A stretch of DNA of 64,000 bases, taken from positions 248,001 through 312,000 of the forward strand of contig NZ_FNOH01000001.1 in NCBI RefSeq assembly GCF_900106535.1, read 5' to 3'. Origin of the DNA: Myxococcus xanthus (lineage in GTDB: Bacteria > Myxococcota > Myxococcia > Myxococcales > Myxococcaceae). The first letter of the stretch is position 1. The number at the start of each line of letters is the position of its first letter. A program made the position numbers and the translations under genes. This document shows positions 25,396 through 34,821 of the stretch, piece after piece. A model generated the notes under the pieces. It saw nothing but the letters and a program-made list of their open reading frames with translations. It made no database searches and was not told the DNA's origin.

Positions 25396-27069
25396 TCACC
25401 GCGTGTCCAAGGGCCGCCGGGTCAGCAGCGCGAGCAGGGCCTGCCCCACCACCACCAGCGCGATGAAGGCACATGCCAGCACCGCGGCGGCGGCGGGGTC
25501 CGCGTAGCTCTGGAGTTCGAACAGCAGCGTCCCGAGCACCTCGGTTCCCGCGGGTACGAGCAGGACGGACATCGTGATTTCCGTCGCGCATGCGAGGAAC
25601 GCCAGGACGAAGGCTGCGGTGAGCGCCGGCCGCAGCAAGGGCAGGGGCGCATCCACGAACGCGCGCCAGGGGCCGGCACCACTGACCCGCGCGGCCTCGG
25701 TGAGCGAGGCGTCCAATTGCGCGAGCGCCTCGTCGCTGTTGCGCGCGCCCAGCGCGAGGTACTTCGCCACGTAGGCGATGAGCAGCAGCCACGGCGTGTG
25801 TGCCAGCGCGAGCACGAAGGCGACGCGGTCCAGCAGGATGAAGCGCAAGTCCCGGGAGAACGCGAGCAGCAGCGCCAGGGCCAGCACCGTCCCCGGCACC
25901 GCGTAGGGCCATACCGCCAGCGCCTCCACGCCCGTGCCCAGGCGGCGCAGCCCGCGTCGAAGCACCGCCGCCGCGAGTCCCAGCCCACACACCAGGACAC
26001 CCGCGCCCGCCGCCAGCAGGACACTGCGCCCCGTGGCGTGCAACGTGCGCGGCTCCAGCAGCACACCCGCCCAGTGCGTCAGCGTCAACGTCTCCCAGGT
26101 CAGCGCCGCGCCGAAGCTGCGCTGGAGCGACGTGAGGAGGATGGCCCCCAGCGGGAGGAGCACCAGCACCGCGGCCGTCATGCTCACCGCGCCCAGGACG
26201 AGCCCGCGTGCGCGCCCCAGCGGGAAGGGACGGGACGACAGGCCCTTGCCCGCGCTGAGGCGGACGCGGCCGGCACGGCCCAGCGCCCAGGTCACCAGCA
26301 TCGCCATGGGGGCGAGCAGCAGCAGCGACGTCGCCAGTTGCGCGGCGCGCGCCAGGCCCTCGTCACCGCCCATCAGCACCAGTTCATAGATGCGCGTGGT
26401 GAGCACCCGCGTGGGCGGTGAGGCCGACACGCCCAGCAGGTACGGCACGCCGAAGGACGAGGCCGCCATGAGGAACACCATCACCGCGCCCGACAGCAGG
26501 GAGGGCAGCGCCAGCGGCAGCGTCGTCGTCAGCAGCGCCCGAAGCGTCGAAGCTCCGCAGACGCGCGCGGCTTCCTCCACCGCCGGGTCCACGCGCCGCA
26601 GGGCCGCCGCACCCGCCAGCAGCACCAGCGGGAGGCCCGACACGCCCTCCACGAAGGCGATGCCCGCGGGGCCGTAGATGTCGAAGGTGTCATCGCCGAG
26701 CAGCCGGTTGAGGTACCCCGCGCGGGGGCTCGCGAGCGACAGCCAGCCCATGCCCCAGATGAACGCGGGCACGGCGGAGGGCAGGGTGAACAGCACCGTG
26801 AAGGCCCCGCGCAGGGGCAGGTCGGTGCGTTGCAGCACCAGCGCCAGCGGCGCTCCCAGGACGAAGGCCAGCACCGCCGCGCCCGTGGCGATGAGCAGCG
26901 TGTTCCCCAGCGCTCCACCTTCGGCGAGCAGCCAGTCCAAGCCGCCCGTCCCGGAGTGGCCCAGGCCTCGCCAGAGCAGCGCGGCCACCGGGAGCACGGA
27001 GAAGCAGAGCACCGGCACCAACCACAGGCCGAGCCCCAGCCACTGGGATTTGGGCGCCGCCGCGCTCAT
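25396..27069 (-). CDS. Iron(III)-type ABC transporter permease (fused two-domain)
   Basis: About 557 residues with roughly 12 membrane helices in two binding-protein-dependent permease halves, as in FbpB/AfuB/SfuB. EAA loops that contact the ATPase are visible as EEAARVCGASTLRALLTTTL and TEAARVSGAGPWRAFVDAPL. The start overlaps the binding-protein stop (ATGA). The frame continues upstream to 27606 but only as antisense-like sequence. No ATP-binding subunit is adjacent, so one must be supplied from another locus. Iron as substrate is inferred from the family and partner. Confidence 0.88.
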   Translation of the reverse strand: MSAAAPKSQWLGLGLWLVPVLCFSVLPVAALLWRGLGHSGTGGLDWLLAEGGALGNTLLIATGAAVLAFVLGAPLALVLQRTDLPLRGAFTVLFTLPSAVPAFIWGMGWLSLASPRAGYLNRLLGDDTFDIYGPAGIAFVEGVSGLPLVLLAGAAALRRVDPAVEEAARVCGASTLRALLTTTLPLALPSLLSGAVMVFLMAASSFGVPYLLGVSASPPTRVLTTRIYELVLMGGDEGLARAAQLATSLLLLAPMAMLVTWALGRAGRVRLSAGKGLSSRPFPLGRARGLVLGAVSMTAAVLVLLPLGAILLTSLQRSFGAALTWETLTLTHWAGVLLEPRTLHATGRSVLLAAGAGVLVCGLGLAAAVLRRGLRRLGTGVEALAVWPYAVPGTVLALALLLAFSRDLRFILLDRVAFVLALAHTPWLLLIAYVAKYLALGARNSDEALAQLDASLTEAARVSGAGPWRAFVDAPLPLLRPALTAAFVLAFLACATEITMSVLLVPAGTEVLGTLLFELQSYADPAAAAVLACAFIALVVVGQALLALLTRRPLDTR

Positions 27070-28112
27070 TGGGAGAAGGCCTGGCGGAAGCGCTCCTTCA
27101 CGGCGCCGCCCTGTGTGAGCCCGCGTTCGAGCAACTCGGGCGTCCATGGGCGCGCGCGCTCCAGCAACTCCGAGACACCGGCCTCTCCCCGAGGGCCCGC
27201 GAGCCTGGGGTCCACCGCGTGCATGTCTCCCTTCTCCACGATGATGCGCTGGCCTTCGGGCGACAGCAGCACGTCCACCACCGCCTTCGCCGCGACGGGG
27301 TTGGGCGTCGTCGCGAAGAGGGCCGCGGGGCCGGGGATGACGACGGCGCCATCGGTGGGCCACACCACCTGGATGGGACTGCCGCGGGCCTGGGCCGCGA
27401 GCGCGTTCTCCAGGAGCAACACGCCCGCATCCGCCTCGCCGCTCTCCACCTTCTGGAGCACCGCCGCGTTGCCTCCCGCGACGATGGCGCCTCGCTGGCG
27501 CAGCCCGGGGAAGAAGGACGCGCCGTACTTCGCGTCGCAGAACACGGCCCAGGTGAAGGCGGTGCCCGACGTCAGTGGATCTCCAATCGCCACGCGTCCC
27601 GTCCACGGACCTTCCGCGAGCGCCGCGAAGGAGGTGGGCGGCGGTGGCCCGCCCTGCCGGTGCACCAGGACCATGGTGGACAGGCGCAGGGCCGCGTAGC
27701 GCGCGTCCAGGTCCACCAGGGCGCGGGGCACCCGGAGCACGTTGGGCGAGGCGTAGCGGAGCAGGGCGCCTTCACGGGCCAGCCGCTCGTAGAGGAACGG
27801 GTCCGACGTGGCCAGCAGGTCCGCGCGGATGGCCCCGGCGGCGCGCTCCGCCTCCAGCCGGCTGGCCACCTTCTCACTGCCCGCCTGATACCAATGCACC
27901 CGGACGTCCGGGAGCCGCGCCTTCAGCAGCGGCTCCAGCGCGTCCAGGACGTGCCGGTACATGGACGTGTAGACCCAGACGTCTCCGGAGGGCGTGCCCT
28001 CGCGCGCCAGCGTGGGCCCGGCCGAGGGCGCGGCGGACTCGATGCGGCAGGCGGCGAGCAGGACGAGCGCGGTGGCGACCCCCGCGGCCCGGAGCAGCAT
28101 GGGCAGGGACAT
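27066..28112 (-). CDS. Iron(III)-type ABC transporter substrate-binding lipoprotein
   Basis: About 348 residues. MSLPMLLRAAGVATALVLLA is followed by the lipobox AAC. The mature chain resembles class-C/Fbp-type binding proteins: VWVYTSMYRHVLDALEPLL at the start, then DLLATSDPFLYERLA, a hinge strand region, and a C-terminal LLSPEGQRIIVEKGDMHAVD. It should deliver ferric iron or a similar ligand to the downstream permease. ATG 28112 is chosen because the signal peptide begins there. A hairpin upstream separates it from the cytochrome operon. Confidence 0.85.
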   Translation of the reverse strand: MSLPMLLRAAGVATALVLLAACRIESAAPSAGPTLAREGTPSGDVWVYTSMYRHVLDALEPLLKARLPDVRVHWYQAGSEKVASRLEAERAAGAIRADLLATSDPFLYERLAREGALLRYASPNVLRVPRALVDLDARYAALRLSTMVLVHRQGGPPPPTSFAALAEGPWTGRVAIGDPLTSGTAFTWAVFCDAKYGASFFPGLRQRGAIVAGGNAAVLQKVESGEADAGVLLLENALAAQARGSPIQVVWPTDGAVVIPGPAALFATTPNPVAAKAVVDVLLSPEGQRIIVEKGDMHAVDPRLAGPRGEAGVSELLERARPWTPELLERGLTQGGAVKERFRQAFSQ

Positions 28113-28181
28113 GTCCCCGCGATTATGCGGCACGCGCGCGCCCTGTCACGCGGCGCGGCCGTCACGCATCGGAAACGAGAA

Positions 28182-28210
28182 GCCCCTCCGCGCACCGGGC
28201 ACGGAGGGGC
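28182..28210 (-). terminator. Terminator after the dihaem cytochrome operon
   Basis: A perfect 9-bp inverted repeat (GCCCCTCCG / CGGAGGGGC) with an 11-base loop lies just downstream of the cytochrome stop in the direction of transcription. A T-containing stretch follows on the minus strand. Confidence 0.7.
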
Positions 28211-28229
28211 CGCTCGTCTGACCGAGGAC

Positions 28230-29501
28230 CTACTTGCAGGAGCGTGGGTCCATGGCGTCAATCCAGTCGGAGATGAGTCGTGAGCCCTGGTCGTGGCGAA
28301 GCACGCGGCCCAGCTCCGGCATCATCTTCCCCGACTCCTCGGTGTGCATGCGGTACCAGAGGATGGACACCGAATGGCTGCCGGGGACGATGTCGAACTC
28401 ACCGCCCACGCCACCGCCCGCGGAGCCCGGCCGCTTGCACACGCCCAACGTGAACTCCTCCGTGTTGTCCACGTTGAGGAACAGCCGGCTGGTGGTGCCC
28501 GCCGTCCCCTTGGGGTTGTGGCAATGCGCGCAGTTGATGTCCAGGTAGGTGCGCGCGCGCTGCTCCAGCGTGCCGTCCTCCGCGTTGAACGCGTTCGGCG
28601 CGCGGGGAACCTGGTTGACCGGAGGCAGCCCCGTCAGCCGGCCCAGGTTGGCCAGGTGCTGAAGCTGGTTGATGGGCCCGTCGCCATAGTCATGGTCCTG
28701 GTTGAGGTAGCGGGCCTTCACGCCAATGGGCAGCAGCACCTGGTTCTCCTGTGCGTCCTGGAGATGGTGGCACTTCAGGCACTGGTTCTTGCTGGGCACC
28801 AGGTAGTCCAGCGTCCGCTCCACGCCGTCCTCGCCAATGAAGCGCACGCCGCGGACGACGCGGCCGCCGTTGGCCAGCGTGGCCTCCGTCTGGGCTTCGT
28901 TCCAGAAGTAGGGAAAGGCCTCCCAGCCCCCGGGCCTGTGCACCAGCACGCGCGTTTCGATGGCGCGCACGTTCTCTTCCGGGACGCGGAGGTCCGCGGG
29001 GAAGGAGAACGTCTTGGTGATGATGGTGCCCACCGGCAGGTCCAGCACGTCGTTGGCCGAGTACCCGGCCTGCGCGTCCGGCGGGATGTACAGCGTGCGC
29101 GACTTCACCGAGTAGTCGGAGAAGAGCGGCGTGGTCAGCTCATAGGGGATGTTCCCCTCCACCGGCTGGAGCCCACCCGTCGCGGGTGTCCCGGTGAAGA
29201 GGCCGAAGCCCGACAGGGTGTTGGGCGGAAACGCAGGCCCGGCGTCTGGCGTCCCCGCGTCCTCGTTCGTCCCCGCGTCCTCTGGGGTGCCGGCGTCCTC
29301 GCCCGCGTCACCCGTGCCCGCGTCCGGGGTGCCGCTGTCCTCGGGCGGGAGCCCGGAGTCGACCGTGGAGCCGCCTCCGCCGTCCGGGGTCGGCTCCACG
29401 CCGCCCTCGTCACCCGAGCACGAGGCCAGCGCCGCGGTCACCAGCATCGCGGCGAGGCCCAGTCCTGGGATGAACGGCCTGTACATGCGTCCGTTCTTCA
29501 C
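28230..29501 (-). CDS. Dihaem c-type cytochrome lipoprotein (SO2930-like)
   Basis: 423 residues starting from GTG. A signal sequence ending in ALASCSGD gives a lipoprotein. A low-complexity linker of repeated D-A-G units (about residues 45-90) follows. The globular part carries two haem c sites, NQCLKCHH and NCAHCHN. The layout matches the SO2930-like family that occurs beside parallel beta-helix proteins such as the upstream gene. Electron transfer in the periplasm or at the outer membrane is expected; its partner is unknown. Confidence 0.85.
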   Translation of the reverse strand: MKNGRMYRPFIPGLGLAAMLVTAALASCSGDEGGVEPTPDGGGGSTVDSGLPPEDSGTPDAGTGDAGEDAGTPEDAGTNEDAGTPDAGPAFPPNTLSGFGLFTGTPATGGLQPVEGNIPYELTTPLFSDYSVKSRTLYIPPDAQAGYSANDVLDLPVGTIITKTFSFPADLRVPEENVRAIETRVLVHRPGGWEAFPYFWNEAQTEATLANGGRVVRGVRFIGEDGVERTLDYLVPSKNQCLKCHHLQDAQENQVLLPIGVKARYLNQDHDYGDGPINQLQHLANLGRLTGLPPVNQVPRAPNAFNAEDGTLEQRARTYLDINCAHCHNPKGTAGTTSRLFLNVDNTEEFTLGVCKRPGSAGGGVGGEFDIVPGSHSVSILWYRMHTEESGKMMPELGRVLRHDQGSRLISDWIDAMDPRSCK

Positions 29502-29507
29502 GATGTC

Positions 29508-31052
29508 TCAGCGGATGGTCAGGGCCGGGGTGAAGCCCGAGCAGTTGTAGGGCTCGGCGCCCTGGGCATAGCGGCGCGTCTCTCCCCAGGCGGCGGCCGC
29601 GTTTTCGGGGGTGGGGCCCGCCGAGAGGTGGCCACCGACGGCCTGCAGGTCGAAGTCCACCACCGAGGCCTGCGCTCCCTCTGGCAGCGTGTTGCGGGTG
29701 AAGCAGATGTTGATGGGGTTGGCCAGGCTCTCATCGCGAGGCGCCGGGTCGACGCCGTCCCACAGCACGTGCTCCACGCCCGTCACGCCGTGGGCCGCGG
29801 CGCCGTACTGGTAGACGGCGCCCACCAGCGCGCCCAGCGGACGGCGCTCCGGGTCCGGCGTGCCGTTGTCCACCATTCGGCCGCTGCCACCGGTGAAGGT
29901 GTTGTCGTGGATGGAGATGTCCTGGCTGGGGTAGTTGAAGAAGCCGGCCGCCCACTGGACGGGGTCGGGCTCGATGGCCAGACCGCTGAGGATGGCGATG
30001 TCCACCGTGTTGTTGTTGCCCCACGTGTTGCGCTCCATCTCCACCCGGCGCGACGCCAGGATGAAGGTGCCGGTGCCGGCCGGGACCTGGGACACGGTGC
30101 TGCTGCTGGCCTCCACGGAGGCGAAGTTGGGGCGGTTGTTCCCGGTGATGGTGTTGTGGGCGACGTAGATGTCCGTGCCCCGGATGGGGTTGCCCGGCAG
30201 GTCGAACACGACCAGGCCCGTGGTGTTGTCCTCGGCGACGTTGTTCGTGACGTGGGCGTACTTCGTGTTCTCGATTTCGATGCCCGCCACGTTCTTCTTC
30301 GCCACGTTCCGCCGGACGATGGTGTGCTGCGTCTGACCGACGTAGATACCCGCGTCGGCGGCGTTGTACGCCTCAGAGTCCTCGACGAGGACGTACGTCG
30401 ATTTCACGGGGTAGATGCCGTACTTGCCGTTGCTCTGCTGGTTCTCCTGGGCCCACTCGGTGCGGATGCGCTGGATGTTCACGTTGGTGGAGGACTCGAT
30501 GCGCAGGCCATCCTTCTTCGCGTTCCAGACGGCCAGGTCGCTCACCGTGAAGAGCTTGCTCACCACGTCGAAGCCGTTGGTGTTCGCCGCAGCGTGCGTG
30601 AAGTCCAGCACGGTGCTGGACTCGCCGCCGGTGGCCTCGCCCTGGGTGCCCTTGCCCGCGCCCTTGACGGTGATGCCGTTGGCGCGGATGGTGATGGCGT
30701 TGTCGAACTGGAAGGTGCCCGCGCCCAGGTTGATGGTGGTGCAATCGTCCAGCGCGTTCACCGCGTCCTGGAGGTCCTGCTCCTGGCCCGGGTTGAACGT
30801 CAGCTCGGTCTGCTCCTTGCCTTCGCAGGAGAATTCCTGCGGCCAGGCCATGGGGCCGCCGGCGTCCGGGGTGCCCGCGTCACTGCCTGCATCACTGCCC
30901 GCGTCGCTGCCTGCGTCCGCGGGCATGCCAGAGTCCGGCTGGCCCGCATCTGGACGGTCATCGCCGTCATCCGAACATGCGGGAAGGACAATCAGGCCCA
31001 CGAGGGCAAGAAGCACGGCACGGGGCGCGCGCGACAGCGGCAGAGGATGCAT
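29508..31052 (-). CDS. Parallel beta-helix lipoprotein (SO2929-like)
   Basis: About 514 residues. The signal peptide ends in LIVLPACSDDG. A linker of D-A-G repeats (SDAGSDAGSDAGTPDAG) precedes a right-handed parallel beta-helix with recurring strands such as VTNNVAEDNTTGLVVFD, YVAHNTITGNNR and ISIHDNTFTGGSGR. The family is known to pair with the SO2930-like cytochrome, which starts 6 bases after this stop. ATG 31052 has AGGAG upstream. Both proteins probably act together outside the inner membrane; the substrate is unknown. Confidence 0.85.
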   Translation of the reverse strand: MHPLPLSRAPRAVLLALVGLIVLPACSDDGDDRPDAGQPDSGMPADAGSDAGSDAGSDAGTPDAGGPMAWPQEFSCEGKEQTELTFNPGQEQDLQDAVNALDDCTTINLGAGTFQFDNAITIRANGITVKGAGKGTQGEATGGESSTVLDFTHAAANTNGFDVVSKLFTVSDLAVWNAKKDGLRIESSTNVNIQRIRTEWAQENQQSNGKYGIYPVKSTYVLVEDSEAYNAADAGIYVGQTQHTIVRRNVAKKNVAGIEIENTKYAHVTNNVAEDNTTGLVVFDLPGNPIRGTDIYVAHNTITGNNRPNFASVEASSSTVSQVPAGTGTFILASRRVEMERNTWGNNNTVDIAILSGLAIEPDPVQWAAGFFNYPSQDISIHDNTFTGGSGRMVDNGTPDPERRPLGALVGAVYQYGAAAHGVTGVEHVLWDGVDPAPRDESLANPINICFTRNTLPEGAQASVVDFDLQAVGGHLSAGPTPENAAAAWGETRRYAQGAEPYNCSGFTPALTIR

Positions 31053-31251
31053 CAGGTATCTCCTGTGGAAGTGCTGCGCCTGCTGGCTTCTGAGCACGAT
31101 GCTCCAGGGCGCGGACCGGAATGCGAATCCTCCCCGTGAAGATGAACAACCTCAAGGGTGAGACATCGAAAAACAGCCACCCTTCCGTGACGCGATGCGT
31201 TCTGCAACACGATTGATAAATTGCTCCAACCCTTCATGAGAGGTCGACGCG

Positions 31252-32193
31252 GTGCTGCCTTACTTCCCCTTCGAGCAGGATGTCTTTTCAATGTCGCTGG
31301 GCGTGCGTGCGCTGAGGCCCGAAGAGACACTCATTGAAGTAGACGCGCCGCGCTATGCGGACGAAGTGGCATTGAAGGCGGCGCTGCTGACGGCGGGGCA
31401 CGCCGAGCGCTTCCAGGGAGGGCCCGGAACAGAGGAACTCCAATGGGAGACGTTGACGGTGCTGCTGCCTGCCATGGCGCGTCAATCGCCGGAGCACTTC
31501 TCGCTGGAGGTGGATGGCACGCGCTGGTGCTGGCACAACCGCCTGCTGGGAACGCGGACGGACTTCACGCCGGGGGACGCGGCGAGCCTGCCGCTGGCGC
31601 CGCTGGACTGGTTTGGCCGGCAGGTTCAGGAGGACCTGCTGCTGCTGGCCGGCACGCATGAGGGTTTCCCGCTAGTGGCGGGCCAGTTGTGTTTCCCTTC
31701 CGGGTGGTGCTTGGGGGACAAGCTGGGCCGGTCGCTGCTGGCCGTCCACGAGCCGGTGCCCCAGTTCAACGCGAAGCTGGGGCCCTCCACGCTGAAGTTG
31801 ATGGAGGGCCTGAAGCCCGGGCGCCCCGTCACGCGCTGCAACTGGGCCATCAGCGTCACGGAGCGGCTGGACCTGGAGCCGCGCACGCTGCCGGAGTGGC
31901 GGCACTTGTTCGACGGCATCACCCCGGACAATGCGGGCGAGCGCTGCTTCCTCCGCCTGGAGCGTCAGACGCTCACCCGGCTGCCCCGCACGCGCGCCAT
32001 CCTCTTCACCATCCACACCTACGTGGCCCCGGTGGCCTCGGAAGTGGAAGCGCCCGGTCGGCGGCAGCGGCTGGCCCGCGTGCTGCGCACCGTGCCCGCC
32101 GACACCGCGGCCTACAAGCGCATCACGCCCGTGCTGGCGCCGCTGCTGGGCTACCTGGAGGCGGGCGAGGCTGACGCCGGGTGGAACGGGTAA
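31252..32193 (+). CDS. Haem-dependent oxidative N-demethylase-like protein (DUF3445)
   Basis: 313 residues starting from GTG with GAGAGG upstream. Family landmarks are YFPFEQDVFSMSLGVRAL at the N-terminus, LPAMARQSPEHFSLE, DWFGRQVQEDLLLL, LCFPSGWCLGDKLGR and PVPQFNAKLG. Characterised relatives are haem enzymes that oxidatively demethylate small amines. No partner reductase is adjacent. It is divergent from the beta-helix gene. Confidence 0.8.
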   Translation: MLPYFPFEQDVFSMSLGVRALRPEETLIEVDAPRYADEVALKAALLTAGHAERFQGGPGTEELQWETLTVLLPAMARQSPEHFSLEVDGTRWCWHNRLLGTRTDFTPGDAASLPLAPLDWFGRQVQEDLLLLAGTHEGFPLVAGQLCFPSGWCLGDKLGRSLLAVHEPVPQFNAKLGPSTLKLMEGLKPGRPVTRCNWAISVTERLDLEPRTLPEWRHLFDGITPDNAGERCFLRLERQTLTRLPRTRAILFTIHTYVAPVASEVEAPGRRQRLARVLRTVPADTAAYKRITPVLAPLLGYLEAGEADAGWNG

Positions 32194-32381
32194 TGAAAAA
32201 CCCCACCTCCTGGAAAGGACACGAGGTCGCCCTGGGGGCGGGCGGGGTGTCGCTCAGGAACGGGGACGCTTCCGGGGTGCCGTCGAACCGGAAGTCAGGC
32301 CATTTCTGTAGTAAGTCGCCCCTCAGAACTGACTGCGGCGATGTCTCACTGCCGCTCCAAAAAGCAAGGAAGGGCAACGAC

Positions 32382-33161
32382 ATGCAGAAGACGTGGCTGG
32401 TCGCGGGAATGCTGGTGCTGGCGGGCTGCCAGCAGCAGGGCAAGACGGATTCGACGCCGGCGGCGACGGCGACGGCGCCCGGCGCGAGCGCGAATCCGCA
32501 GACGGAGGACCAGAAGACGCTGTACGCGCTCGGCCTGTCCATTGGCCGCAGCGTGAGCGTGTTCGACATGACTCCCGAGGAGCTGGAGTACGTCAAGGCG
32601 GGCATCACCGCGCAGGTGAAGGGCGACAAGCCCGCGGTGGAGCTGGAGACGTACGGCCCGAAGCTGCAGGAGCTGGCGCGCGCGCGCAGCACCCGCAAGG
32701 CGGAGGCTGAGAAGGAGAAGGCGAAGGCGTTCCTGGAGACGGCCTCGAAGGAAGAGGGCGCCCAGAAGACGGAGTCCGGCCTCATCTACAAGGAGCTGAC
32801 CGCCGGTACGGGCGCGTCGCCCCAGGCGTCGGACATCGTGAAGGTGCACTACCGTGGCACGCTGCCGGACGGCACCGAGTTCGACAGCTCGCACAAGCGT
32901 GGCGAGCCCACGCAGTTCCCGCTCCAGGGCGTCATCAAGTGCTGGACCGAGGGCGTGCAGAAGATGAAAGTGGGCGGCAAGGCCAAGCTCGTGTGCCCGT
33001 CCGACATCGCCTACGGTGACCGCGGCGCGCCGCCGAACATCCCGGGTGGCGCCGCCCTGGTGTTCGAGGTGGAGCTGCTGGAGATCGTCAAGCCGCCGGA
33101 GATGCCGGCCATGGGCGGCACGCCGCCGGCGGGCAAGCCCTCCGCGGCCGAGAAGAAGTAG
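32382..33161 (+). CDS. FKBP-type peptidyl-prolyl isomerase lipoprotein
   Basis: 259 residues. MQKTWLVAGMLVLAGC is a lipoprotein signal. An N-terminal dimerisation/helical region (LYALGLSIGRSVSVFDMTP to EKEKAKAFLETASKEEG) precedes the FKBP domain (GLIYKELTAGTGASP, VHYRGTLPDGTEFDSS, VIKCWTEGVQKMKVGGKAKL, IPGGAALVFEVELLEI). This is the Mip/FkpA layout of extracytoplasmic folding chaperones. The Pro/Gly tail is not conserved. Confidence 0.9.
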   Translation: MQKTWLVAGMLVLAGCQQQGKTDSTPAATATAPGASANPQTEDQKTLYALGLSIGRSVSVFDMTPEELEYVKAGITAQVKGDKPAVELETYGPKLQELARARSTRKAEAEKEKAKAFLETASKEEGAQKTESGLIYKELTAGTGASPQASDIVKVHYRGTLPDGTEFDSSHKRGEPTQFPLQGVIKCWTEGVQKMKVGGKAKLVCPSDIAYGDRGAPPNIPGGAALVFEVELLEIVKPPEMPAMGGTPPAGKPSAAEKK

Positions 33162-33331
33162 TCACCGTCTTCACGCAGGACGCCCAGGGGGCTGGCGGGG
33201 ATTCTTCCCTCCCAGCCCTCTTCGCGTTCACGGGCACCGGAGTGGCGGAGGGGCGCTGCCTCGGGGTAGTCCACCTGTCTCCAGCGTCTCCGCATCGGGG
33301 ACGGGCCAACACCCACGGAGGTCGACACATC

Positions 33332-34162
33332 ATGCGCCAGGGCCTGCTGTTGATGATGGGAGCGCTGCTGCTGAGCGCCTGCGTCCAGGGCCGTTCCCGG
33401 GAAGTGCTCCGCGAGCCGTCCGCCACGGGCGCTGTCTCCGAATCGGAGTTCAAGGCGCTGCACACGCTGCGCGAGGACGCGCCGCCAGCGCCCAAGGGCC
33501 AGGAGGTGGAGGTGGCCGGCACGAAGGCCTACCTGAGCCTGCCCCAGGGCGCCCAGGGGCCGCTGCCCGCCGTCATCGTCATCCATGAGTGGTGGGGGCT
33601 CAATGACCACATCCGCCACTGGACGGACCGGCTGGCCGCGGAGGGCTACGCCGCGCTGGCGGTGGACCTGTATGGCGGCAAGGTGGCCACCTCGCGGGAT
33701 GAGGCGCTGGCGCTGCTGAAGGCCGTGGACCCGGCGCGCGCGCAGGAGACGCTGACGGCCGCGCACACCTTCCTTCAGCAGGACGCGCGGGTGCAGGCGC
33801 CGCGCACGGGCACCATCGGCTGGTGCTTCGGGGGCGGCTGGTCACTGCACGCGGCCATGGCCATGCCGGAGCTGGACGCTGCGGTCCTCTACTACGGCAA
33901 CCCGGTGACGGAGGCGCGGGAGCTCGCCGCCATCCGCGCGCCGGTGCTGGGCATCTTCGGCACGAAGGACCCGTCCATCCCCCTGGAGACGGTGCAGGCC
34001 TTCCGGCAGGCCTTGGATGATGCGGGTGTGCGGCACTACATCCTGGAGTTCGAAGCGGAGCACGCCTTCGCCAACCCGTCGAGTGAGCGCTACGACGCGC
34101 AGGCCGCCGCGGGTGCCTGGCAGCAGGTGGCGGCCTTCCTGGACCAGCACCTGCGTCAGTAG
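33332..34162 (+). CDS. Dienelactone hydrolase family protein (lipoprotein)
   Basis: 276 residues. The signal sequence ends in LLLSACVQG. The alpha/beta hydrolase domain contains VIVIHEWWGLNDHI, the Cys nucleophile in GWCFGGGW, Asp in FGTKDPSIP and His in EAEHAFANPS, the Cys-Asp-His triad of dienelactone hydrolases. GGAGG lies about 9 bases upstream. Its stop overlaps the end of the convergent CAP gene by 7 bases. Substrate unknown. Confidence 0.88.
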   Translation: MRQGLLLMMGALLLSACVQGRSREVLREPSATGAVSESEFKALHTLREDAPPAPKGQEVEVAGTKAYLSLPQGAQGPLPAVIVIHEWWGLNDHIRHWTDRLAAEGYAALAVDLYGGKVATSRDEALALLKAVDPARAQETLTAAHTFLQQDARVQAPRTGTIGWCFGGGWSLHAAMAMPELDAAVLYYGNPVTEARELAAIRAPVLGIFGTKDPSIPLETVQAFRQALDDAGVRHYILEFEAEHAFANPSSERYDAQAAAGAWQQVAAFLDQHLRQ

Positions 34163-34731
34163 GGGCGCTGGCCCACGTAGTTGCCCGGCGGCGCGTAGTT
34201 GCACACCCAGAGCGTCCACTTGGGGAACTGGGAACCGAAGGGCGAGTCCTTCGTGCACTCCTGGACGGCGCAGCCCAGGGCCCGCGTGTTGCGCCACACC
34301 ACCTGGGTGTAGTGGCCGCAGACCTTGCCGCTCGCGCAGGTGTTGGCGGCGTGGTCGTAGTGGGCGGCCTCGTCCACCCAGCCCTGCACCACGCCCTGGG
34401 CGCCCATGGCGCTGGACGATGCCGCGGTGAGGTTCTCCCCCAGGTTGCCGCGATTCGGGTTGTGCGAGAACTGGCACTTCGCGGCGTAGGCCTTCGCCGT
34501 GCGCGTCGCCTGCTCGTCCCACGTCAGGTCCTCCAACGCGGGGGAGGCCGCGGGCGACACGTTCCTCCGCGCGGCGTTGTGCGCGGCCAGCATGTCGCGG
34601 TCGAACTGCGTCATGACCAGCGGCTCGGTGTCGCTGTCTTCCTCTCCAGGTGTGTCGGAGCCACAGCCGGTGAGGAGCAGGGGGATGAGCAGGCCAAGCG
34701 GTCGAAGATGGCGGGGCGTGGGGCGGAGCAT
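34156..34731 (-). CDS. CAP/SCP-domain lipoprotein
   Basis: About 191 residues with lipobox LLTGCGSD. The CAP fold is clear: MLAAHNAARRNVSP, LTWDEQATRTAKAYA, FSHNPNRGNLGENL, a central WVDEAAHYD, then CGHYTQVVWRNTRALGC and WVCNYAPPGNYVGQRPY. It is a tandem paralog of the next gene. CAP proteins in bacteria are secreted, with poorly defined roles such as lipid or peptide binding. Confidence 0.88.
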   Translation of the reverse strand: MLRPTPRHLRPLGLLIPLLLTGCGSDTPGEEDSDTEPLVMTQFDRDMLAAHNAARRNVSPAASPALEDLTWDEQATRTAKAYAAKCQFSHNPNRGNLGENLTAASSSAMGAQGVVQGWVDEAAHYDHAANTCASGKVCGHYTQVVWRNTRALGCAVQECTKDSPFGSQFPKWTLWVCNYAPPGNYVGQRPY

Positions 34732-34821
34732 GGGGGGATTATCCGCCGCCAGGCGGAGGGCCGTCACCTCCCGCCGCGTGAGTGTCCGTCACCCGGGACA
34801 CACCGGCCCCGTGGGGCGCGC

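Noticed and set aside
28293..31139. Long open plus-strand frame opposite the cytochrome/beta-helix pair
   Set aside because: Both minus-strand genes have signal peptides and family motifs; the plus frame has none.
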